From NCBI RefSeq assembly GCF_020103695.1, contig NZ_JAHXBF010000007.1, positions 186,001-250,000 of the forward strand: DNA of 64,000 nucleotides. The letters are read 5' to 3'. Under the pieces are notes generated by a model that saw only the letters and a list, made by a program, of their open reading frames with translations, had not been told where the DNA came from and did no database searches. Of the stretch, positions 1-7,875 are shown one piece after another. The DNA comes from Hyalangium versicolor. GTDB lineage: Bacteria > Myxococcota > Myxococcia > Myxococcales > Myxococcaceae. Within the stretch, counting starts at the first letter, position 1. Each line of letters starts with the position of its first letter. Both the position numbers and the translations under genes were made by a program.

Positions 1-2270
1 ACTGGCTCACTCCTCGCCAGCACCAGCCTCTTCCCACTGACGGCAAGGGCGGTCCCAACTCCCTGGACTCCGAGCGCACCGTCTCCGTCTCTCTCGAGCC
101 TGAGGACACCAAGCTCCTGCTTCAGGAGGTCCCCTCCGCCTACCACGCTCAGATCAACGACGTGCTGCTCACCGCTCTGGCTCAGAGCGTTCTGCCATGG
201 GCCGATGCAGACTCCCTCTGGGTCGACCTGGAGTCCCACGGCCGTACAACCCTCTTCCCAGAGGTCGACCTGTCTCGCACCGCGGGCTGGTTCACCAGCG
301 TCTACCCCGTGCGCCTGGATCTGGCCCAGAACGCCTCGCCGGCTCAGGCCTTGCGCTCGGTGCGCGACACCCTGCGGCGCGTGCCCAACCTGGGCCTGGG
401 CTACGGAGTGCTGCGCTACCTCTGCCAGAATGAGTCCGCTCAGGATCTGCGTGCCCTGCCCCCCGTCCAGATCGCCTTCAACTACCTGGGCCAGGCCACC
501 ACCGGCGCCGAAGCCGATGCCCTCTTCGGCTTCACCCAGGAGCCCACCGGGCCTGCGCACTCCACGCGCGGCAACCGCAATCACGTCCTCGTGATTGATG
601 GCATCGTCGTGCGCAACGCGGAGGGCAGCCAGCTGCGCCTGTCCTGGACCTACAGCGAGAACCTCCACTCACGCGAGACCATCGAGACTCTCGCGAACCA
701 ATTCCTCGACGCGCTCCGCGAGCTCATCACCCAGCGCAAGTCCTTGGACGCCTCTCGCTACATCCCCTTGGACTTCCCGCTGGCCCGCGTCACGCAGCCC
801 GAGCTCGATCACATGTTCCCCCCGGGCGCCGCCATCGAGGACATCTATCCCCTGACTTCCATGCAGCGGGAGATGAGCTACGAGACGATCCTGGATCGCA
901 CCTCCACCGTCTACCTGGTGCAATCGCACTGGCGCTGCTACTCGCCGCTGGATCTCTCCGCCTTCCGAGTGGCCTGGACGGCGGTGGTCGAGCATCACCC
1001 CGCCCTGCGCACCGGCATCGCCGCGGAGGGTTTCAAGGAGCTGCACCAGGTCGTCTACCCGCAGCCCACGATGCCCTGGCAGGAGCACGACTGGCGCGGC
1101 CTGCCGCCGCAGGAGCAACAGGCGAAGTTCGAGGCGTTCCTCCGAGAGGACTACGATCACGGCTTCAACCTGTCCCGCGCTCCGCTCATGCGCGTGGCCG
1201 TGCTGCGCCTGAAGGAGCACGTCTACCAGATCGTCTGGACGCACCATCACGTCACGTTGGACGGGTGGTCCATGAGCGTGCTCTTCCAGGACGTCTTCTC
1301 CGCATACAAGGCGCTCGTCAGCGGCCAGCCGCCGCGTCTGAAGCCGAGCGCGCCCTTCCGCGAGTACATCGCCTGGATCCGGAAGCAGAACCAGGCGGAG
1401 CTCGAGGCGTGGTGGAGAAAGACACTCCAAGGCCTGACGGAGCCCACTCCCGTGCCCGGAGACAAGGGGCCGGGCCATTATTCCCAGGGACAGCCGGTCA
1501 TGGGCGACCAGAGCCTCTGCCTCTCGGAAGAGGCCACGGCGTCGCTGCAGTCCTACGCCCGGCGGCACCAACTGACGCTCAACACGCTCATCCAGGCGGC
1601 CTGGGCCCTGCTGCTGGGCCGTCACGCCGGCACGCAGGAGGTCCTCTTCGGCGCCGTGTCCTCCGGCCGTCCCGCGGAGCTGCCCGGCGTGGAGCGGATG
1701 ATCGGCCTCTTCACCACCTCGCTCCCGATACGCATCGCCCTGCCCGGCAACATGGACCTGCTGACGTGGCTCCAGTCCATCCAGGCGCAGCAGATCGAGC
1801 TGCGCCAGTATGAGCACGTCGACACCTCCCGGCTCCATGGGTGGAGCGAGCTGCCCGAGGGCTCCTCGCTGTTCGAGAGCGTGCTGGTCGTCGAGAACTT
1901 CCCTCTGGAGGGGACGCGCGAGACGCAAGCCTCCTCGAAGGAGGCGATCTCCCAGGCCCAGGCGGACGGCGCGGCCCGGCTCGTCGAGCACATGCGCACC
2001 TCCAGCGGCCTGGACGTCCGGGACTTCCACGCCACGGTGATGCGGCTCACGTTCCCGCTGATGCTCACGGTGCTCCCGCAGTCGGAGCTCTTCCTCCACA
2101 TCGCCTACCAGAGCGCTCGCTTCGAGCCGGAGACCATCCAGATCATGCTCGAAGCCCTGCGCGCCACCCTGGAGAAGCTGCCCCACTGGTCCACGGAGCC
2201 GGTCTTGGAGCTCGCTCCCGGGCTGCCTGAGCAGAACCTCCTCCCCGCGAAGACGAAGGCATCGGCATGA
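1..2270 (+). CDS. NRPS C-terminal part: epimerization domain then a terminal condensation domain (5' truncated)
   Basis: The reading frame is open from the window edge (first full codon at base 3), so the N-terminus lies upstream; about 755 residues are visible. The first ~215 residues carry late epimerization-domain motifs: NDVLLTALAQ, ESHGRT, RTAGWFTSVYP, PNLGLGYG and FNYLGQ. Next comes a complete condensation domain starting near YPLTSMQ, with HHPALRTG, the catalytic HHxxxDG intact as HHVTLDG (bases 1245-1265), and FTTSLPIRI. An E domain followed by C implies a D-donor-type condensation domain. The protein ends about 75 residues after the last C motif, with no adenylation, carrier or thioesterase domain. 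The stop overlaps the next start as ATGA, so it is coupled to the exporter gene. The peptide product cannot be deduced. Confidence 0.93.
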   Translation, partial: WLTPRQHQPLPTDGKGGPNSLDSERTVSVSLEPEDTKLLLQEVPSAYHAQINDVLLTALAQSVLPWADADSLWVDLESHGRTTLFPEVDLSRTAGWFTSVYPVRLDLAQNASPAQALRSVRDTLRRVPNLGLGYGVLRYLCQNESAQDLRALPPVQIAFNYLGQATTGAEADALFGFTQEPTGPAHSTRGNRNHVLVIDGIVVRNAEGSQLRLSWTYSENLHSRETIETLANQFLDALRELITQRKSLDASRYIPLDFPLARVTQPELDHMFPPGAAIEDIYPLTSMQREMSYETILDRTSTVYLVQSHWRCYSPLDLSAFRVAWTAVVEHHPALRTGIAAEGFKELHQVVYPQPTMPWQEHDWRGLPPQEQQAKFEAFLREDYDHGFNLSRAPLMRVAVLRLKEHVYQIVWTHHHVTLDGWSMSVLFQDVFSAYKALVSGQPPRLKPSAPFREYIAWIRKQNQAELEAWWRKTLQGLTEPTPVPGDKGPGHYSQGQPVMGDQSLCLSEEATASLQSYARRHQLTLNTLIQAAWALLLGRHAGTQEVLFGAVSSGRPAELPGVERMIGLFTTSLPIRIALPGNMDLLTWLQSIQAQQIELRQYEHVDTSRLHGWSELPEGSSLFESVLVVENFPLEGTRETQASSKEAISQAQADGAARLVEHMRTSSGLDVRDFHATVMRLTFPLMLTVLPQSELFLHIAYQSARFEPETIQIMLEALRATLEKLPHWSTEPVLELAPGLPEQNLLPAKTKASA

Positions 2271-3907
2271 AAGAGCTGCTGCGGCTCATCTCGAGCTCCA
2301 GGCGCACCGCGATCCTGTCACTGCTCCTGGGCGTCGTCTCAGGAGCGTGCGGAGCGGGGCTGATCTGGCTCATCAGCGACACCCTCAGCCGAGACTTCAC
2401 CTCCACGGGCTACCTGTTCGCCGCGGTCGCGCTCTTCTCGTTGCTGACGCGGATCGCCTTCATGAGCCTGCTGAGTCGGCTTCAGCAGGGAGCGATCTTC
2501 AACCTGCGACGGCACCTGAGCCGCCGCATCCTGGCAACCCCCCTGCGCATCCTCGAAGAGGTGGGGACCCCGCGCCTGCAGGCGACGCTGACAGCGGACA
2601 TCTTCGCTCTCGGCGAGGGGCTCCGCCTCTTCCCCTCGTTCTTCATCAGCCTCACCAGCGCGGTGGGCTGCCTCGTCTACCTGGCATGGCTCTCGTGGTC
2701 CGCCTTCCTCGCCCTGCTCGCCTTCGGGACGCTGGGAGTCCTCAGCTACTGGCTCCCCACCCAGAGCGCGGTCCGCGTCTCCGAGCGAGCCCGCGCGAGA
2801 GAGGATGATCTGTTCAAGTACATCCGCTCGCTCACCGAGGGCGCCAAGGAGCTGGGGCTCAACCAGTCGCGGCGCAAGGCCTTCCTGGCCGAGTGCCTGG
2901 ATCCCACGGCGGATGATCTGCGCCGCTTCACCGTCCGCACCCACGACATCTACGGCGCCACCTCGAGTTGGGGCCTGTTCCTCTTCTTCCTGCTCATCGG
3001 GCTGGTGCTCTTCGTCCTGCCCCACTTCAGCCAACAGAGCGTGCGCGTCCTGACCGGCTATGTCTTCGCGATCCTCTACCTGCAGCAGCCGCTGGCGGGC
3101 ATCCTCGAAGCGCTCCCAGCGCTGAACCAGGGAGGGGTGGCCCTGCGGAGGATTCAATCGCTGGGGCTGGCACCCGCCACCGAGCCCGCCGGGCCACACC
3201 TCCTCCCAGCCGGGGAGGCCACTCCGGCGTTCCAGCACCTCTCCCTGAACGCCGTCACCCACGCGTATCACCGCGAGCAGGAAGACGATCGCTTCACCCT
3301 GGGGCCTATCGATCTCTCCCTGCGCCAAGGAGAGCTCGTCTTCTTGATTGGCGGCAATGGCAGCGGCAAGACGACGCTCGCCAAGCTCATCACCGGCCTC
3401 TATGCCCCCGAGGGGGGAGAGCTCCGCCTCAACGGCAAGCTCATCGCCCACGAGAACCGCGAGGAGTACCGCCAGTACTTCTCGGCTGTCTTCTCGGACT
3501 TCCACCTCTTCGAGAGCCTGCTCGGCGCCCCGTCGGATCCCGAGACGCTGGCGCGCATCCAGGGCTACCTGACCCGGCTCCACCTCGACCGCAAGGTGCG
3601 CATCACCCAGGGCCGGTTCTCCACGACCAGCCTCTCACAGGGTCAGCGCAAGCGGCTGGCGCTGCTGGCCTCTTACATCGAGGACCGGCCCATCTATGTC
3701 TTCGACGAGTGGGCCGCGGATCAGGATCCGACCTTCAAGGCGGTCTTCTACGAGGAACTCCTGCCCGAGCTGAAGAGCCAGGGCAAGACGGTGCTCGTGA
3801 TCACCCACGACGATCGCTACTTCCACATCGCCGATCGCATCCTCAGGCTCGAAGCCGGCAAGCTGGTGTCTCCTCCCCCAGCGCTCGGCGTCCAGAACTT
3901 CGCATAG
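2267..3907 (+). CDS. Cyclic-peptide/siderophore-type ABC exporter (SyrD/PvdE family), fused membrane and ATPase domains
   Basis: This 546-residue half-transporter has an N-terminal membrane domain with six hydrophobic segments within residues ~10-290, followed by one nucleotide-binding domain. Walker A is GGNGSGKTT (near residue 362), the signature is LSQGQRKRL (near 455) and Walker B is IYVFDEW. The DEWAADQDP continuation is characteristic of the cyclic-peptide exporter family (SyrD, PvdE) rather than MsbA-type exporters. It starts by ATGA overlap with the NRPS gene, so it most likely moves the NRPS product or its precursor across the inner membrane. The beta-hydroxylase gene follows after 8 bp. 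Confidence 0.93.
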   Translation: MKELLRLISSSRRTAILSLLLGVVSGACGAGLIWLISDTLSRDFTSTGYLFAAVALFSLLTRIAFMSLLSRLQQGAIFNLRRHLSRRILATPLRILEEVGTPRLQATLTADIFALGEGLRLFPSFFISLTSAVGCLVYLAWLSWSAFLALLAFGTLGVLSYWLPTQSAVRVSERARAREDDLFKYIRSLTEGAKELGLNQSRRKAFLAECLDPTADDLRRFTVRTHDIYGATSSWGLFLFFLLIGLVLFVLPHFSQQSVRVLTGYVFAILYLQQPLAGILEALPALNQGGVALRRIQSLGLAPATEPAGPHLLPAGEATPAFQHLSLNAVTHAYHREQEDDRFTLGPIDLSLRQGELVFLIGGNGSGKTTLAKLITGLYAPEGGELRLNGKLIAHENREEYRQYFSAVFSDFHLFESLLGAPSDPETLARIQGYLTRLHLDRKVRITQGRFSTTSLSQGQRKRLALLASYIEDRPIYVFDEWAADQDPTFKAVFYEELLPELKSQGKTVLVITHDDRYFHIADRILRLEAGKLVSPPPALGVQNFA

Positions 3908-3915
3908 GAGTCGTC

Positions 3916-5505
3916 ATGCCGCAGCCCATGTATCTGAAGCAGAACGTCGCGTTGGAGCCCCTCTACAATCAGTGGTACGCGTGGTGGTACCTGATCCCTC
4001 CCCAGACGGCGCCCATGTTCGTGGCGCAACTGCACACGCGGATCATGCAGTCCTTCGTGGCTGCCCCGGATATTCACGTCGCGGCGCTGAAGAACCCAGC
4101 TCTCATGGGCGGGCCCTACATCAACTACCCCGCGGACAGGGCCAACGAAGTCAAACTCCTCCTGGAGAAGACGCAAAAGGAGCAGGCCGCCTCGTACCAG
4201 TTCGTGGAAGCGCTGGCGGAGTTGGACAAGATGCTCCTGGCGTCCACGGGCCACTCCCTCGAGAGCCTCTATCCGAAGGTCCCCGACATCCTCCGCGGCT
4301 ACGTGGAGCTGACGTACGATCTGAACAACCGCGCGACCGCCCGCTTCATCGAGCCGCTGCTGTACCACAGCCCCCACTACCGCGAGTCCTCGCAGAGCAT
4401 GCTGCTGCGGACCATCGACAAGGACGCGCGCTCCTACATCTTCAGCACTCCGCGACTGGACACGGACGGCGGCATTCACCTGCACCTCCCGTTCCGCCAC
4501 GAGGGCGTGGATGCGCTGTTCGCCATGCGCAAGCAGCCGGGCTCTGTGGATGCCATCCGCGAGAAGCTGGGCATCGGCGCGGCGGACGAGAAGACATTCT
4601 CCACCTTCTTCACGGAGGAGCCGCCGCGCGCGGCTCCCCGCTACGACGGAGAGGGCGTCCGGCTGCGCTATTTCGGCCATGCCTGCCTGCTCATCGAGTC
4701 GAAGGACGTGAGCATCCTCACGGATCCCGTGGTCAGCTACGACTTCCCCACGGATCTTCCTCGCTTCACCCATGCGGATCTGCCGGAGCGGATTGACTAT
4801 GTCCTGATCACCCACGGCCACGCCGATCACCTCATGCTGGAGACGCTGATTCCCTTGCGCGGCCGTATTGGCACGATCATCGTGCCGCGCAGCACCGGTG
4901 GCTCCCTGGCGGATCCCTCCCTGAAGCTGCTGCTGCGCAACGTGGGCTTCCCCCGCGTGATCGAGATCGAGGATCTGGACTCCCTCGAGATCCCAGGAGG
5001 CTCACTGACGGGGTTGCCCTTCCTCGGTGAGCACGGCGATCTCAACATCCGCGCCAAGACGGCCCACCTGATCCGGCTCCAGGGCCAGTCCATGCTGATG
5101 GCCGCGGACTCGAACGCCATCGAGCCCCGCGTTTACGATCATGTTCAGCGGGTGGTGGGGAAGATCGATGCCCTGTTCCTCGGCATGGAGAGCGAGGGCG
5201 CGCCGATGAGCTGGATGTACGGGCCTCTGCTGCACACCCCGCTGCAGCGCAAGATGGACCAGTCGCGCCGGCTCAATGGCTCGAACGGCGAGCGGGGCAT
5301 CGAGATCGTCAAGCGGCTGCATCCCAAGCACGTGTACGTCTACGCCATGGGACGCGAGCCCTGGCTGAGCCACGTGATGGTGATGGGCTACACCGAGACG
5401 TCTCCGCAGCTCATCGAGTCCCGCAAGCTGCTCGACTACTGCCGGGAGCAGGGGCTCACCGCCGACATGCCCTTCATCCGCAGCGAGCTCTTCCTGGGCC
5501 GCTGA
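3916..5505 (+). CDS. CmlA-like diiron beta-hydroxylase with metallo-beta-lactamase fold, NRPS tailoring
   Basis: The start is ATG 3916, 8 bp after the exporter; the longer open frame upstream runs through the exporter gene and is not used. The 529-residue protein has an N-terminal alpha-rich half (residues ~1-245) and a C-terminal metallo-beta-lactamase-like half with THGHADH. CmlA of chloramphenicol biosynthesis (about 532 residues) hydroxylates a carrier-bound amino acid at the beta carbon. Its iron ligands, recalled as His305, His307, Asp309, His310, Glu377 and Asp403, have counterparts here at a constant offset of five: His300, His302, Asp304, His305, Glu372 and Asp398. The length, two-part layout and position in an NRPS operon agree. 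The inferred role is beta-hydroxylation of an aminoacyl thioester on this assembly line. The main alternative is an MBL-fold hydrolase of unknown substrate. Confidence 0.8.
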   Translation: MPQPMYLKQNVALEPLYNQWYAWWYLIPPQTAPMFVAQLHTRIMQSFVAAPDIHVAALKNPALMGGPYINYPADRANEVKLLLEKTQKEQAASYQFVEALAELDKMLLASTGHSLESLYPKVPDILRGYVELTYDLNNRATARFIEPLLYHSPHYRESSQSMLLRTIDKDARSYIFSTPRLDTDGGIHLHLPFRHEGVDALFAMRKQPGSVDAIREKLGIGAADEKTFSTFFTEEPPRAAPRYDGEGVRLRYFGHACLLIESKDVSILTDPVVSYDFPTDLPRFTHADLPERIDYVLITHGHADHLMLETLIPLRGRIGTIIVPRSTGGSLADPSLKLLLRNVGFPRVIEIEDLDSLEIPGGSLTGLPFLGEHGDLNIRAKTAHLIRLQGQSMLMAADSNAIEPRVYDHVQRVVGKIDALFLGMESEGAPMSWMYGPLLHTPLQRKMDQSRRLNGSNGERGIEIVKRLHPKHVYVYAMGREPWLSHVMVMGYTETSPQLIESRKLLDYCREQGLTADMPFIRSELFLGR

Positions 5506-5535
5506 AGGAGGGGGGCAGGTGCCCCCCAGAGCCCA

Positions 5536-6903
5536 TCAGGCGGCGTTCGCCGACACCTTCACCCGGAGGGCATTCTTGGGCCGGAGGGTGAGCGCCGCCT
5601 GCAGTTCCACGGGGTGCCCCGGCATGCTCGTGAGCTGGTAGCGCTGCACCACCAGCGCGAGGATGATCTGCATCTCCTGCAGGGCGAAGGTGTTACCAAT
5701 GCACTGACGCCCTCCGCCCCCGAAGGGGAAGTAGGCGTACCTCGGGCGTGACGTCGAGCGCTCCGCGGTGAAGCGGTCGGGATCGAAGCGGTCGGGGTCC
5801 TCCCAGAGATCCGGGCGCCGGTGCGTCACGAAGGGGCAGGACAACACGACCGAGCGCGCAGGCACGTGGCACCCATCGATGACGTCATCCTGGGTGGGGC
5901 TGCGTACCAGCAACCAGGCGGGGGGATACAGCCGCATCGACTCGTGGATGACCCGGAGCGTGTAAGCCAGGCGGGGGAGATCCTCCGCCGTGGGCGGACG
6001 GTCTCCCAGCACCTCTTTCACCTCCGCGCGAACCCGCTGCTGGGCCTCGGGGTACTCCGCGAGCAGATGGAGCGTCCAGCACAGCGCCTGCGCGGTCGAG
6101 TCGTGCCCCGCGATCAGCAGCGTCATCATCTCGTCGCGCAACTGCTTCTCGCTCATCCCTTCGCCCGTCTGCTCATCCCGGACACTCATGTAGATGGAGA
6201 GCATGTCCGAGTACTCGGAGGAGTCCTTCTGGCGTTGCTGGATGCGCTGGTGGACACCCGAGTTGATCGTGTCCATCAGCTTTCGCCAGTGGCGATTCCT
6301 GGCCGTGGGCAACCAGGCGAAGTTGGGGATCAGTGACCAGAACTTCTCGTTGGTGATCACCACGCTCTCGCCGAGTGCCGAGCCGAACTCATCGGCATCC
6401 CCTCCGATGGGGACCGAGAAGAGCGTACGTCCCATGGTGTCCAGACCGACCCTGCGCATCTCCTCCACGGCATCGATGCTCTCACCGCGCTGAGCGGGGA
6501 CTGCCCATCGGTCGACCAGGGATTGCGCGGCTCCCACCATGGCCGGGACCAGCGTCCGCAGCCGCTGCTTGTGGTAGGCGGGCTGAGACAGCCGCCGCTG
6601 CCGCTTCCAGGCATCGCCCTCGCTGGTGAGGAGCCCCTCGCCCAAAGCCTCCTGGAGCGGATCCACGGTGTTGCTGGACACGGCCTTGGAGAATGCCCCT
6701 TTGGTGTAGGGCACGGGGCCCGCCAGGACGCGTTGCACGTCCGCGGGAGAGGAGACGAAGAACCAGTTCTTCCTCAACTGCACCAGCCCGGAGTGCTCTC
6801 GCGCCAGTTGGGTGAATGTCCCCAGAGGATCGCGCCGGAGGCGAAGCAGGACTCCGACGAAGGGAAAGCCTTTGGGGACGTAGGGAGTACGCTCCGTAGT
6901 CAT
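5536..6903 (-). CDS. Cytochrome P450 monooxygenase
   Basis: This 455-residue P450 has all core motifs: the I-helix oxygen-activation motif AGHDST (near residue 264), the K-helix ESMR (Glu321/Arg324), and the heme loop FPFGGGGRQCIG with the cysteine ligand at residue 401. It begins MTTERTPYVPKGFPF and has no clear membrane anchor. It converges with the diiron hydroxylase gene with only 30 bp between stops, so it is a separate transcription unit but plausibly part of the same biosynthetic cluster. No ferredoxin or reductase gene is visible nearby. The substrate is unknown; tailoring of the peptide is an inference from position. Confidence 0.93.
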   Translation of the reverse strand: MTTERTPYVPKGFPFVGVLLRLRRDPLGTFTQLAREHSGLVQLRKNWFFVSSPADVQRVLAGPVPYTKGAFSKAVSSNTVDPLQEALGEGLLTSEGDAWKRQRRLSQPAYHKQRLRTLVPAMVGAAQSLVDRWAVPAQRGESIDAVEEMRRVGLDTMGRTLFSVPIGGDADEFGSALGESVVITNEKFWSLIPNFAWLPTARNRHWRKLMDTINSGVHQRIQQRQKDSSEYSDMLSIYMSVRDEQTGEGMSEKQLRDEMMTLLIAGHDSTAQALCWTLHLLAEYPEAQQRVRAEVKEVLGDRPPTAEDLPRLAYTLRVIHESMRLYPPAWLLVRSPTQDDVIDGCHVPARSVVLSCPFVTHRRPDLWEDPDRFDPDRFTAERSTSRPRYAYFPFGGGGRQCIGNTFALQEMQIILALVVQRYQLTSMPGHPVELQAALTLRPKNALRVKVSANAA

Positions 6904-7069
6904 ACTCCGGGTTTTAGTGGAACCCCCACGGACGGACCAGCATCTACAGAGTCATTCATTGGTCACAATCCGTACGGTCCACTGCGGCCCCCGAGTTCCG
7001 GGGGGATCGCCGCGGCCGAGCTGGACACCCGTCTAGGTGTACCCGCTCGGCCACGGCTCGGCCAGACCG

Positions 7070-7810
7070 CTATCTGCCGATGATGTCGCGCAGCTTGTCC
7101 TTCTCACCCTGGAAGTTGAACGAGCCGTAGAGCTGGTACCCGTTCTCGCGGTCGAGGACTCGCGGCCAGAGGGTGCGCACCGCATCCAGCTTGTCGTCAC
7201 CGAAGGAGAAGCGCTGGAGGATCTTCTGCACCTGGGACACCAGGAAGAACTGGGTCGGGGACGCGGACTCGAGCACCCGGAGCTTGCCATCCCCAAACGA
7301 CTCCTTGTTGATGGCGTTCAGCAGTTGCTGGAGCTGGCCCTCGGAGATCGGCTGCGCCACCGGGACCGGAGCGGGGGGAGGAGGAGGAGGAGTGGACCGC
7401 CGACGGAAGACGCGCAGGTCCGGGGCATTGGAAACGTCCGCACGGACTCCATTCATCTCCGCGCGCACCTTGCTCAGAGCGTCACGCAGGTCCCGGCTGT
7501 CACGGCTGTTGTTGCGATCCGCGCGCTCCAGGGCCCTGCCCAACTGCTCCTCCATCCGGGCCAGCCGATCGATGATCTGCTCACGCTCGACGACCACCAG
7601 CACGCCCTGGCGGCGGAAGCCCTGGGGAACCTCCCAGTCGTCATAGCCGTACGCGGGGCCGTTGTTGTAGCCGGGAACGGGGGTGGAGGGCTGCGCGGGG
7701 CCGGTAGCCTGGCCGGGGGGAGGCTGGCGCTGGAGAGCTTGGGTCGGGGCGGTCTGGGCCGCGGCGGCGGCGGACATCAGCATCACAACGGAAAGGGCGA
7801 GAGCCCTCAT
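7070..7810 (-). CDS. Secreted DUF4476 family protein
   Basis: The start is the internal ATG at 7810, which has AAGGAAG 5-10 bp upstream and opens a normal signal peptide (MRALALSVVMLMSAAAAAQ); the longer frame from 7879 lacks such features. The mature protein has a Pro/Gln-rich linker, a charged helical stretch (residues ~80-130), a run of seven prolines, and a C-terminal domain of about 90 residues typical of DUF4476, including SEGQLQQLLNAI and LDAVRTLWPRVLD. This family is expanded in myxobacteria and its function is unknown. It lies 65 bp downstream of the ceramidase gene on the same strand and could be cotranscribed. Confidence 0.85.
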   Translation of the reverse strand: MRALALSVVMLMSAAAAAQTAPTQALQRQPPPGQATGPAQPSTPVPGYNNGPAYGYDDWEVPQGFRRQGVLVVVEREQIIDRLARMEEQLGRALERADRNNSRDSRDLRDALSKVRAEMNGVRADVSNAPDLRVFRRRSTPPPPPPAPVPVAQPISEGQLQQLLNAINKESFGDGKLRVLESASPTQFFLVSQVQKILQRFSFGDDKLDAVRTLWPRVLDRENGYQLYGSFNFQGEKDKLRDIIGR

Positions 7811-7875
7811 GGCTGCTTCCTTGTTGGGGGTATCTGTCCCTACTGACGCACAGGGACATCCTGCATTCAACTTTC

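Noticed and set aside
669-2186. Long minus-strand open frame opposite the NRPS
   Set aside because: It is a GC-driven shadow of the NRPS, which has clear E and C motifs; the antisense product is Arg/Leu-rich with no recognisable domain.
2968-3915. Upstream extension of the diiron hydroxylase frame
   Set aside because: It overlaps the exporter gene and reads as Arg/Pro-rich shadow; the hydroxylase aligns in length and ligand positions only from ATG 3916.
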